64,000 nucleotides of DNA from Auanema rhodensis (lineage: Eukaryota; Nematoda; Chromadorea; Rhabditida; Rhabditidae): assembly GCA_964057225.1 (NCBI GenBank), contig OZ059894.1:22784476-22848475 (forward strand), written 5' to 3'. Below the pieces are notes generated by a model that saw only the letters and a list, made by a program, of their open reading frames with translations, was not told the DNA's origin and made no database searches. Positions 39,312-53,000 of the stretch are shown one piece after another. Each line of letters starts with the position of its first letter. The first letter of the stretch is position 1. Both the position numbers and the translations under genes were made by a program.

Positions 39312-42300
39312 GTGAAAATCGAGGATATAAGTGTGAACTTATATCAGTTGATATCTCGGTGCATTTTTAAGCTAGCGCAAATCTGATAACACAGATCGAC
39401 GCAGCTTAACAATCCGCATCGAATGCACTATACTACATTGAAAAACGCTTAATACAAAAATTAGTTATGATCGTTTGAAAAATGATGCATTAGTGTATGT
39501 TGAGTTTCCATGTACACTCAACATTGCTTCCAAAAACATTTTGACAAAAATTTTTTCGAAAAATTTCAGAATAATTCAGCAAAAAGTAGATGATTTTAGA
39601 TTCCATTTTTCAAGGCAAAGACGATGGACAATGTTATTCAACGAAAAAATCAATTCTTCAGGGTGAAAATCGAGGATATAAGTGTGAACTTATATCAGTT
39701 GATATCTCGGTGCATTTTCAAGCTAGCTCAAATCTGATAACACAGATCGACGCAGCTTAAAAATCCGCATCGAATGCACTATACTACATTGAGAAACGAT
39801 TAATACAAAAAATAGTTATGATCGTTTGAAAAATGATGCATTAGTGTATGTTGAGTTTCCATGTACACTCAACATTGCTTCCAAAAACATTTTGACAAAA
39901 ATTTTTTCGAAAAATTTCAGAATAATTTAGCAAAAAGTAGATGTTTTTAGATTCCATTTTTCAAGGCAAAGACGATGGACAATGTTATTCAACGAAAAAA
40001 TCAATTCTTCAGGGTGAAAATCGAGGATATAAGTGTGAACTTATATCAGTTGATATCTCGGTGCATTTTTAAGCTAGCGCAAATCTGATAACACAGATCG
40101 ACGCAGCTTAACAATCCGCATCGAATGCACTATACTACATTGAAAAACGCTTAATACAAAAATTAGTTATGATCGTTTGAAAAATGATGCATTAGTGTAT
40201 GTTGAGTTTCCATGTACACTCAACATTGCTTCCAAAAACATTTTGACAAAAATTTTTTCGAAAAATTTCAGAATAATTCAGCAAAAAGTAGATGATTTTA
40301 GATTCCATTTTTCAAGGCAAAGACGATGGACAATGTTATTCAACGAAAAAATCAATTCTTCAGGGTGAAAATCGAGGATATAAGTGTGAACTTATATCAG
40401 TTGATATCTCGGTGCATTTTTAAGCTAGCTCAAATCTGATAACACAGATCGACGCAGCTTAAAAATCCGCATCGAATGCACTATACTACATTGAGAAACG
40501 ATTAATACAAAAAATAGTTATGATCGTTTGAAAAATGATGCATTAGTGTATGTTGAGTTTCCATGTACACTCAACATTGCTTCCAAAAACATTTTGACAA
40601 AAATTTTTTCGAAAAATTTCAGAATAATTTAGCAAAAAGTAGATGTTTTTAGATTCCATTTTTCAAGGCAAAGACGATGGACAATGTTATTCAACGAAAA
40701 AATCAATTCTTCAGGGTGAAAATCGAGGATATAAGTGTGAACTTATATCAGTTGATATCTCGGTGTATTTTTAAGCTAGCGCAAATCTGATAACACAGAT
40801 CGACGCAGCTTCAAAATCCGCATCGAATGCACTATACTACATTGAAAAACGCTTAATACAAAAATTAGTTATTATCGTTTGAAAAATGATGCATTAGTGT
40901 ATGTTGAGTTTCCATGTACACTCAACATTGCTTCCAAAAACATTTTGACAAAAATTTTTTCGAAAAATTTCAGAATAATTTAGCAAAAAGTAGATGTTTT
41001 TAGATTCCATTTTTCAAGGCAAAGACGATGGACAATGTTATTCAACGAAAAAATCAATTCTTCAGGGTGAAAATCGAGGATATAAGTGTGAACTTATATC
41101 GGTTGATATCTCGGTGCATTTTTAAGCTAGCGCAAATCTGATAACACAGATCGACGCAGCTTAAAAATCCGCATCGAATGCACTATACTACATTGAGAAA
41201 CGATTAATACAAAAAATAGTTATGATCGTTTGAAAAATGATGCATTAGTGTATGTTGAGTTTCCATGTACACTCAACATTGCTTCCAAAAACATTTTGAC
41301 AAAAATTTTTTCGAAAAATTTCAGAATAATTTAGCGAAAAGTAGATGTTTTTAAATTCCATTTTTCAAGGCAAAGACGATGGACAATGTTATTCAACGAA
41401 AAAATCAATTCTTCAGGGTGAAAATCGAGGATATAAGTGTGAACTTATATCAGTTGATATCTCGGTGCATTTTTAAGCTAGCGCAAATCTGATAACACAG
41501 ATCGACGCAGCTTAAAAATCCGCATCGAATGCACTATACTACATTAAGAAACGCTTAATACAAAAATTAGTTATGATCGTTTGAAAAATGATGCATTAGT
41601 GTATGTTGAGTTTCCATGTACACTCAACATTGCTTCCAAAAACATTTTGACAAAAATTTTTTCGAAAAATTTCAGAATAATTCAGCAAAAAGTAGATGAT
41701 TTTAGATTCCATTTTTCAAGGCAAAGACGATGGACAATGTTATTCAACGAAAAAATCAATTCTTCAGGGTGAAAATCGAGGATATAAGTGTGAACTTATA
41801 TCAGTTGATATCTCGGTGCATTTTTAAGCTAGCGCAAATCTGATAACACAGATCGACGCAGCTTAAAAATCCGCATCGAATGCACTATACTACATTGAGA
41901 AACGATTAATACAAAAAATAGTTATGATCGTTTGAAAAATGATGCATTAGTGTATGTTGAGTTTCCATGTACACTCAACATTGCTTCCAAAAACATTTTG
42001 ACAAAAATTTTTTCGAAAAATTTCAGAATAATTTAGCAAAAAGTAGATGTTTTTAGATTCCATTTTTCAAGGCAAAGACGATGGACAATGTTATTCAACG
42101 AAAAAATCAATTCTTCAGGGTGAAAATCGAGGATATAAGTGTGAACTTATATCAGTTGATATCTCGGTGCATTTTTAAGCTAGCGCAAATCTGATAACAC
42201 AGATCGACGCAGCTTAAAAATCCGCATCGAATGCACTATACTACATTGAGAAACGATTAATACAAAAAATAGTTATGATCGTTTGAAAAATGATGCATTA

Positions 42301-42821
42301 GTGTATGTTGAGTTTCCATGTACACTCAACATTGCTTCCAAAAACATTTTGACAAAAATTTTTTCGAAAAATTTCAGAATAATTTAGCAAAAAGTAGATG
42401 TTTTTAGATTCCATTTTTCAAGGCAAAGACGATGGACAATGTTATTCAACGAAAAAATCAATTCTTCAGGGTGAAAATCGAGGATATAAGTGTGAACTTA
42501 TATCAGTTGATATCTCGGTGCATTTTTAAGCTAGCGCAAATCTGATAACACAGATCGACGCAGCTTAAAAATCCGCATCGAATGCACTATACTACATTGA
42601 GAAACGATTAATACAAAAAATAGTTATGATCGTTTGAAAAATGATGCATTAGTGTATGTTGAGTTTCCATGTACACTCAACATTGCTTCCAAAAACATTT
42701 TGACAAAAATTTTTTCGAAAAATTTCAGAATAATTTAGCAAAAAGTAGATGTTTTTAGATTCCATTTTTCAAGGCAAAGACGATGGACAATGTTATTCAA
42801 CGAAAAAATCAATTCTTCAGG
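39312..42821. repeat. Ten-monomer higher-order repeat, copy 1
   Basis: k113-k122 read R/P chimera, Q with GCTAGCTC, R/P chimera, Q with GCTAGCTC, W, Qg with TATATCGG, P, Q, Q, Q. The first pair is itself a 702-bp tandem duplication. The copy is 3510 bp. A private T to C (GCATTTTCAAG, near 39719) lies in its first Q unit. Confidence 0.88.
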
Positions 42822-45800
42822 GTGAAAATCGAGGATATAAGTGTGAACTTATATCAGTTGATATCTCGGTGCATTTTTAAGCTAGCGCAAATCTGATAAC
42901 ACAGATCGACGCAGCTTAACAATCCGCATCGAATGCACTATACTACATTGAAAAACGCTTAATACAAAAATTAGTTATGATCGTTTGAAAAATGATGCAT
43001 TAGTGTATGTTGAGTTTCCATGTACACTCAACATTGCTTCCAAAAACATTTTGACAAAAATTTTTTCGAAAAATTTCAGAATAATTCAGCAAAAAGTAGA
43101 TGATTTTAGATTCCATTTTTCAAGGCAAAGACGATGGACAATGTTATTCAACGAAAAAATCAATTCTTCAGGGTGAAAATCGAGGATATAAGTGTGAACT
43201 TATATCAGTTGATATCTCGGTGCATTTTTAAGCTAGCTCAAATCTGATAACACAGATCGACGCAGCTTAAAAATCCGCATCGAATGCACTATACTACATT
43301 GAGAAACGATTAATACAAAAAATAGTTATGATCGTTTGAAAAATGATGCATTAGTGTATGTTGAGTTTCCATGTACACTCAACATTGCTTCCAAAAACAT
43401 TTTGACAAAAATTTTTTCGAAAAATTTCAGAATAATTTAGCAAAAAGTAGATGTTTTTAGATTCCATTTTTCAAGGCAAAGACGATGGACAATGTTATTC
43501 AACGAAAAAATCAATTCTTCAGGGTGAAAATCGAGGATATAAGTGTGAACTTATATCAGTTGATATCTCGGTGCATTTTTAAGCTAGCGCAAATCTGATA
43601 ACACAGATCGACGCAGCTTAACAATCCGCATCGAATGCACTATACTACATTGAAAAACGCTTAATACAAAAATTAGTTATGATCGTTTGAAAAATGATGC
43701 ATTAGTGTATGTTGAGTTTCCATGTACACTCAACATTGCTTCCAAAAACATTTTGACAAAAATTTTTTCGAAAAATTTCAGAATAATTCAGCAAAAAGTA
43801 GATGATTTTAGATTCCATTTTTCAAGGCAAAGACGATGGACAATGTTATTCAACGAAAAAATCAATTCTTCAGGGTGAAAATCGAGGATATAAGTGTGAA
43901 CTTATATCAGTTGATATCTCGGTGCATTTTTAAGCTAGCTCAAATCTGATAACACAGATCGACGCAGCTTAAAAATCCGCATCGAATGCACTATACTACA
44001 TTGAGAAACGATTAATACAAAAAATAGTTATGATCGTTTGAAAAATGATGCATTAGTGTATGTTGAGTTTCCATGTACACTCAACATTGCTTCCAAAAAC
44101 ATTTTGACAAAAATTTTTTCGAAAAATTTCAGAATAATTTAGCAAAAAGTAGATGTTTTTAGATTCCATTTTTCAAGGCAAAGACGATGGACAATGTTAT
44201 TCAACGAAAAAATCAATTCTTCAGGGTGAAAATCGAGGATATAAGTGTGAACTTATATCAGTTGATATCTCGGTGTATTTTTAAGCTAGCGCAAATCTGA
44301 TAACACAGATCGACGCAGCTTCAAAATCCGCATCGAATGCACTATACTACATTGAAAAACGCTTAATACAAAAATTAGTTATTATCGTTTGAAAAATGAT
44401 GCATTAGTGTATGTTGAGTTTCCATGTACACTCAACATTGCTTCCAAAAACATTTTGACAAAAATTTTTTCGAAAAATTTCAGAATAATTTAGCAAAAAG
44501 TAGATGTTTTTAGATTCCATTTTTCAAGGCAAAGACGATGGACAATGTTATTCAACGAAAAAATCAATTCTTCAGGGTGAAAATCGAGGATATAAGTGTG
44601 AACTTATATCGGTTGATATCTCGGTGCATTTTTAAGCTAGCGCAAATCTGATAACACAGATCGACGCAGCTTAAAAATCCGCATCGAATGCACTATACTA
44701 CATTGAGAAACGATTAATACAAAAAATAGTTATGATCGTTTGAAAAATGATGCATTAGTGTATGTTGAGTTTCCATGTACACTCAACATTGCTTCCAAAA
44801 ACATTTTGACAAAAATTTTTTCGAAAAATTTCAGAATAATTTAGCGAAAAGTAGATGTTTTTAAATTCCATTTTTCAAGGCAAAGACGATGGACAATGTT
44901 ATTCAACGAAAAAATCAATTCTTCAGGGTGAAAATCGAGGATATAAGTGTGAACTTATATCAGTTGATATCTCGGTGCATTTTTAAGCTAGCGCAAATCT
45001 GATAACACAGATCGACGCAGCTTAAAAATCCGCATCGAATGCACTATACTACATTAAGAAACGCTTAATACAAAAATTAGTTATGATCGTTTGAAAAATG
45101 ATGCATTAGTGTATGTTGAGTTTCCATGTACACTCAACATTGCTTCCAAAAACATTTTGACAAAAATTTTTTCGAAAAATTTCAGAATAATTCAGCAAAA
45201 AGTAGATGATTTTAGATTCCATTTTTCAAGGCAAAGACGATGGACAATGTTATTCAACGAAAAAATCAATTCTTCAGGGTGAAAATCGAGGATATAAGTG
45301 TGAACTTATATCAGTTGATATCTCGGTGCATTTTTAAGCTAGCGCAAATCTGATAACACAGATCGACGCAGCTTAAAAATCCGCATCGAATGCACTATAC
45401 TACATTGAGAAACGATTAATACAAAAAATAGTTATGATCGTTTGAAAAATGATGCATTAGTGTATGTTGAGTTTCCATGTACACTCAACATTGCTTCCAA
45501 AAACATTTTGACAAAAATTTTTTCGAAAAATTTCAGAATAATTTAGCAAAAAGTAGATGTTTTTAGATTCCATTTTTCAAGGCAAAGACGATGGACAATG
45601 TTATTCAACGAAAAAATCAATTCTTCAGGGTGAAAATCGAGGATATGAGTGTGAACTTATATCAGTTGATATCTCGGTGCATTTTTAAGCTAGCGCAAAT
45701 CTGATAACACAGATCGACGCAGCTTAAAAATCCGCATCGAATGCACTATACTACATTGAGAAACGATTAATACAAAAATTAGTTATGATCGTTTGAAAAA

Positions 45801-46331
45801 TGATGCATTAGTGTATGTTGAGTTTCCATGTACACTCAACATTGCTTCCAAAAACATTTTGACAAAAATTTTTTCGAAAAATTTCAGAATAATTTAGCGA
45901 AAAGTAGATGTTTTTAAATTCCATTTTTCAAGGCAAAGACGATGGACAATGTTATTCAACGAAAAAATCAATTCTTCAGGGTGAAAATCGAGGATATAAG
46001 TGTGAACTTATATCAGTTGATATCTCGGTGCATTTTTAAGCTAGCGCAAATCTGATAACACAGATCGACGCAGCTTAAAAATCCGCATCGAATGCACTAT
46101 ACTACATTAAGAAACGCTTAATACAAAAATTAGTTATGATCGTTTGAAAAATGATGCATTAGTGTATGTTGAGTTTCCATGTACACTCAACATTGCTTCC
46201 AAAAACATTTTGACAAAAATTTTTTCGAAAAATTTCAGAATAATTCAGCAAAAAGTAGATGATTTTAGATTCCATTTTTCAAGGCAAAGACGATGGACAA
46301 TGTTATTCAACGAAAAAATCAATTCTTCAGG
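42822..46331. repeat. Ten-monomer higher-order repeat, copy 2
   Basis: k123-k132 repeat the previous 3510-bp order in the first eight positions, with landmarks exactly 3510 bp downstream (GCTAGCTC at 43231 and 43933, W at 44226, TATATCGG at 44605). The last two positions are V with TTAGCG and P instead of Q and Q, so the right edge has been replaced. Confidence 0.88.
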
Positions 46332-47384
46332 GTGAAAATCGAGGATATAAGTGTGAACTTATATCAGTTGATATCTCGGTGCATTTTTAAGCTAGCGCAA
46401 ATCTGATAACACAGATCGACGCAGCTTAAAAATCCGCATCGAATGCACTATACTACATTGAGAAACGATTAATACAAAAAATAGTTATGATCGTTTGAAA
46501 AATGATGCATTAGTGTATGTTGAGTTTCCATGTACACTCAACATTGCTTCCAAAAACATTTTGACAAAAATTTTTTCGAAAAATTTCAGAATAATTTAGC
46601 AAAAAGTAGATGTTTTTAGATTCCATTTTTCAAGGCAAAGACGATGGACAATGTTATTCAACGAAAAAATCAATTCTTCAGGGTGAAAATCGAGGATATA
46701 AGTGTGAACTTATATCAGTTGATATCTCGGTGCATTTTTAAGCTAGCGCAAATCTGATAACACAGATCGACGCAGCTTAACAATCCGCATCGAATGCACT
46801 ATACTACATTGAAAAACGCTTAATACAAAAATTAGTTATGATCGTTTGAAAAATGATGCATTAGTGTATGTTGAGTTTCCATGTACACTCAACATTGCTT
46901 CCAAAAACATTTTGACAAAAATTTTTTCGAAAAATTTCAGAATAATTTAGCAAAAAGTAGATGTTTTTAAATTCCATTTTTCAAGGCAAAGACGATGGAC
47001 AATGTTATTCAACGAAAAAATCAATTCTTCAGGGTGAAAATCGAGGATATAAGTGTGAACTTATATCAGTTGATATCTCGGTGCATTTTTAAGCTAGCGC
47101 AAATCTGATAACACAGATCGACGCAGCTTAAAAATCCGCATCGAATGCACTATACCACATTGAGAAACGATTAATACAAAAAATAGTTATGATCGTTTGA
47201 AAAATGATGCATTAGTGTATGTTGAGTTTCCATGTACACTCAACATTGCTTCCAAAAACATTTTGACAAAAATTTTTTCGAAAAATTTCAGAATAATTTA
47301 GCGAAAAGTAGATGTTTTTAAATTTCATTTTTCAAGGCAAAGACGATGGACAATGTTATTCAACGAAAAAATCAATTCTTCAGG
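46332..47384. repeat. Transition monomers k133-k135
   Basis: Q, then R with TTTAAATTCC, then a Qg unit with ATACCACATT and AAATTTCAT. The last two combine variants that are usually separate, so they look like mosaic units at the boundary between two higher-order arrangements. Confidence 0.65.
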
Positions 47385-50300
47385 GTGAAAATCGAGGATA
47401 TAAGTGTGAACTTATATCAGTTGATATCTCGGTGCATTTTTAAGCTAGCGCAAATCTGATAACACAGATCGACGCAGCTTAACAATCCGCATCGAATGCA
47501 CTATACTACATTGAAAAACGCTTAATACAAAAATTAGTTATGATCGTTTGAAAAATGATGCATTAGTGTATGTTGAGTTTCCATGTACACTCAACATTGC
47601 TTCCAAAAACATTTTGACAAAAATTTTTTCGAAAAATTTCAGAATAATTTAGCAAAAAGTATATGTTTTTAGATTCCATTTTTCAAGGCAAAGACGATGG
47701 ACAATGTTATTCAACGAAAAAATCAATTCTTCAGGGTGAAAATCGAGGATATAAGTGTGAACTTATATCAGTTGATATCTCGGTGCATTTTTAAGCTAGC
47801 GCAAATCTGATAACACAGATCGACGCAGCTTAAAAATCCGCATCGAATGCACTATACTACATTAAGAAACGCTTAATACAAAAATTAGTTATGATCGTTT
47901 GAAAAATGATGCATTAGTGTATGTTGAGTTTCCATGTACACTCAACATTGCTTCCAAAAACATTTTGACAAAAATTTTTTCGAAAAATTTCAGAATAATT
48001 CAGCAAAAAGTAGATGATTTTAGATTTCATTTTTCAAGGCAAAGACGATGAATAATGTTATTCAACGAAAAAATTATTTCTTCAGGGTGAAAATCGAGGA
48101 TATAAGTGTGAACTTATATCAGTTGATATCTCGGTGCATTTTTAAGCTAGCGCAAATCTGATAACACAGATCGACGCAGCTTAACAATCCGCATCGAATG
48201 CACTATACTACATTAAGAAACGCTTAATACAAAAATTAGTTATGATCGTTTGAAAAATGATGCATTAGTGTATGTTGAGTTTCCATGTACACTCAACATT
48301 GCTTCCAAAAACATTTTGACAAAAATTTTTTCGAAAAATTTCAGAATAATTTAGCGAAAAGTAGATGTTTTTAAATTCCATTTTTCAAGGCAAAGACGAT
48401 GGACAATGTTATTCAACGAAAAAATCAATTCTTCAGGGTGAAAATCGAGGATATGAGTGTGAACTTATATCAGTTGATATCTCGGTGCATTTTTAAGCTA
48501 GCGCAAATCTGATAACACAGATCGACGCAGCTTAAAAATCCGCATCGAATGCACTATACTACATTAAGAAACGCTTAATACAAAAATTAGTTATGATCGT
48601 TTGAAAAATGATGCATTAGTGTATGTTGAGTTTCCATGTACACTCAACATTGCTTCCAAAAACATTTTGACAAAAATTTTTTCGAAAAATTTCAGAATAA
48701 TTCAGCAAAAAGTAGATGATTTTAGATTCCATTTTTCAAGGCAAAGACGATGGACAATGTTATTCAACGAAAAAATCAATTCTTCAGGGTGAAAATCGAG
48801 GATATAAGTGTGAACTTATATCAGTTGATATCTCGGTGCATTTTTAAGCTAGCGCAAATCTGATAACACAGATCGACGCAGCTTAAAAATCCGCATCGAA
48901 TGCACTATACTACATTGAGAAACGATTAATACAAAAAATAGTTATGATCGTTTGAAAAATGATGCATTAGTGTATGTTGAGTTTCCATGTACACTCAACA
49001 TTGCTTCCAAAAACATTTTGACAAAAATTTTTTCGAAAAATTTCAGAATAATTTAGCAAAAAGTAGATGTTTTTAAATTCCATTTTTCAAGGCAAAGACG
49101 ATGGACAATGTTATTCAACGAAAAAATCAATTCTTCAGGGTGAAAATCGAGGATATAAGTGTGAACTTATATCAGTTGATATCTCGGTGCATTTTTAAGC
49201 TAGCGCAAATCTGATAACACAGATCGACGCAGCTTAAAAATCCGCATCGAATGCACTATACTACATTGAGAAACGATTAATACAAAAAATAGTTATGATC
49301 GTTTGAAAAATGATGCATTAGTGTATGTTGAGTTTCCATGTACACTCAACATTGCTTCCAAAAACATTTTGACAAAAATTTTTTCGAAAAATTTCAGAAT
49401 AATTTAGCGAAAAGTAGATGTTTTTAAATTCCATTTTTCAAGGCAAAGACGATGGACAATGTTATTCAACGAAAAAATCAATTCTTCAGGGTGAAAATCG
49501 AGGATATAAGTGTGAACTTATATCAGTTGATATCTCGGTGCATTTTTAAGCTAGCGCAAATCTGATAACACAGATCGACGCAGCTTAACAATCCGCATCG
49601 AATGCACTATACTACATTGAAAAACGCTTAATACAAAAATTAGTTATGATCGTTTGAAAAATGATGCATTAGTGTATGTTGAGTTTCCATGTACACTCAA
49701 CATTGCTTCCAAAAACATTTTGACAAAAATTTTTTCGAAAAATTTCAGAATAATTTAGCAAAAAGTATATGTTTTTAGATTCCATTTTTCAAGGCAAAGA
49801 CGATGGACAATGTTATTCAACGAAAAAATCAATTCTTCAGGGTGAAAATCGAGGATATAAGTGTGAACTTATATCAGTTGATATCTCGGTGCATTTTTAA
49901 GCTAGCGCAAATCTGATAACACAGATCGACGCAGCTTAAAAATCCGCATCGAATGCACTATACTACATTAAGAAACGCTTAATACAAAAATTAGTTATGA
50001 TCGTTTGAAAAATGATGCATTAGTGTATGTTGAGTTTCCATGTACACTCAACATTGCTTCCAAAAACATTTTGACAAAAATTTTTTCGAAAAATTTCAGA
50101 ATAATTCAGCAAAAAGTAGATGATTTTAGATTTCATTTTTCAAGGCAAAGACGATGAATAATGTTATTCAACGAAAAAATTAATTCTTCAGGGTGAAAAT
50201 CGAGGATATAAGTGTGAACTTATATCAGTTGATATCTCGGTGCATTTTTAAGCTAGCGCAAATCTGATAACACAGATCGACGCAGCTTAACAATCCGCAT

Positions 50301-52649
50301 CGAATGCACTATACTACATTAAGAAACGCTTAATACAAAAATTAGTTATGATCGTTTGAAAAATGATGCATTAGTGTGTGTTGAGTTTCCATGTACACTC
50401 AACATTGCTTCCAAAAACATTTTGACAAAAATTTTTTCGAAAAATTTCAGAATAATTTAGCAAAAAGTAGATGTTTTTAGATTCCATTTTTCAAGGCAAA
50501 GACGATGGACAATGTTATTCAACGAAAAAATCAATTCTTCAGGGTGAAAATCGAGGATATGAGTGTGAACTTATATCAGTTGATATCTCGGTGCATTTTT
50601 AAGCTAGCGCAAATCTGATAACACAGATCGACGCAGCTTAAAAATCCGCATCGAATGCACTATACTACATTGAGAAACGATTAATACAAAAATTAGTTAT
50701 GATCGTTTGAAAAATGATGCATTAGTGTATGTTGAGTTTCCATGTACACTCAACATTGCTTCCAAAAACATTTTGACAAAAATTTTTTCGAAAAATTTCA
50801 GAATAATTCAGCAAAAAGTAGATGATTTTAGATTTCATTTTTCAAGGCAAAGACGATGAATAATGTTATTCAACGAAAAAATTAATTCTTCAGGGTGAAA
50901 ATCGAGGATATAAGTGTGAACTTATATCAGTTGATATCTCGGTGCATTTTTAAGCTAGCGCAAATCTGATAACACAGATCGACGCAGCTTAACAATCCGC
51001 ATCGAATGCACTATACTACATTAAGAAACGCTTAATACAAAAATTAGTTATGATCGTTTGAAAAATGATGCATTAGTGTATGTTGAGTTTCCATGTACAC
51101 TCAACATTGCTTCCAAAAACATTTTGACAAAAATTTTTTCGAAAAATTTCAGAATAATTTAGCAAAAAGTAGATGTTTTTAGATTCCATTTTTCAAGGCA
51201 AAGACGATGGACAATGTTATTCAACGAAAAAATCAATTCTTCAGGGTGAAAATCGAGGATATGAGTGTGAACTTATATCAGTTGATATCTCGGTGCATTT
51301 TTAAGCTAGCGCAAATCTGATAACACAGATCGACGCAGCTTAAAAATCCGCATCGAATGCACTATACTACATTGAGAAACGATTAATACAAAAATTAGTT
51401 ATGATCGTTTGAAAAATGATGCATTAGTGTATGTTGAGTTTCCATGTACACTCAACATTGCTTCCAAAAACATTTTGACAAAAATTTTTTCGAAAAATTT
51501 CAGAATAATTTAGCGAAAAGTAGATGTTTTTGAATTCCATTTTTCAAGGCAAAGACGATGGACAATGTTATTCAACGAAAAAATCAATTCTTCAGGGTGA
51601 AAATCGAGGATATGAGTGTGAACTTATATCAGTTGATATCTCGGTGCATTTTTAAGCTAGCGCAAATCTGATAACACAGATCGACGCAGCTTAAAAATCC
51701 GCATCGAATGCACTATACTACATTAAGAAACGCTTAATACAAAAATTAGTTATGATCGTTTGAAAAATGATGCATTAGTGTATGTTGAGTTTCCATGTAC
51801 ACTCAACATTGCTTCCAAAAACATTTTGACAAAAATTTTTTCGAAAAATTTCAGAATAATTCAGCAAAAAGTAGATGATTTTAGATTCCATTTTTCAAGG
51901 CAAAGACGATGGACAATGTTATTCAACGAAAAAATCAATTCTTCAGGGTGAAAATCGAGGATATAAGTGTGCACTTATATCAGTTGATATCTCGGTGCAT
52001 TTTTAAGCTAGCGCAAATCTGATAACACAGATCGACGCAGCTTAAAAATCCGCATCGAATGCACTATACTACATTGAGAAACGATTAATACAAAAAATAG
52101 TTATGATCGTTTGAAAAATGATGCATTAGTGTATGTTGAGTTTCCATGTACACTCAACATTGCTTCCAAAAACATTTTGACAAAAATTTTTTCGAAAAAT
52201 TTCAGAATAATTTAGCAAAAAGTAGATGTTTTTAAATTCCATTTTTCAAGGCAAAGACGATGGACAATGTTATTCAACGAAAAAATCAATTCTTCAGGGT
52301 GAAAATCGAGGATATAAGTGTGAACTTATATCAGTTGATATCTCGGTGCATTTTTAAGCTAGCGCAAATCTGATAACACAGATCGACGCAGCTTAAAAAT
52401 CCGCATCGAATGCACTATACTACATTGAGAAACGATTAATACAAAAAATAGTTATGATCGTTTGAAAAATGATGCATTAGTGTATGTTGAGTTTCCATGT
52501 ACACTCAACATTGCTTCCAAAAACATTTTGACAAAAATTTTTTCGAAAAATTTCAGAATAATTTAGCGAAAAGTAGATGTTTTTAAATTCCATTTTTCAA
52601 GGCAAAGACGATGGACAATGTTATTCAACGAAAAAATCAATTCTTCAGG
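47385..52649. repeat. Six- and nine-monomer versions of one higher-order repeat
   Basis: Both versions start with R carrying AAAGTATATG (near 47660 and 49766; a third copy is near 52925) followed by S, and both end with P bearing GATATGAG, Q with TTTAAATTCC, and Qg with TTTAAATTCC. The first (47385-49490) has six units, 2106 bp. The second (49491-52649) has nine, 3159 bp, because it holds extra AACAATCC/TTAAG and V-like units. A third start follows at 52650. Confidence 0.8.
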
Positions 52650-53000
52650 GTGAAAATCGAGGATATAAGTGTGAACTTATATCAGTTGATATCTCGGTGC
52701 ATTTTTAAGCTAGCGCAAATCTGATAACACAGATCGACGCAGCTTAACAATCCGCATCGAATGCACTATACTACATTGAAAAACGCTTAATACAAAAATT
52801 AGTTATGATCGTTTGAAAAATGATGCATTAGTGTATGTTGAGTTTCCATCTACACTCAACATTGCTTCCAAAAACATTTTGACAAAAATTTTTTCGAAAA
52901 ATTTCAGAATAATTTAGCAAAAAGTATATGTTTTTAGATTCCATTTTTCAAGGCAAAGACGATGGACAATGTTATTCAACGAAAAAATCAATTCTTCAGG
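52650..53000. repeat. R monomer with GTATATG, third higher-order start
   Basis: k151 carries the AAAGTATATG marker nine units after the previous one. It also has a private G to C in the spacer of inverted repeat 3 (TTCCATCTAC, offset 201), one of very few changes in the conserved core. Confidence 0.75.
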
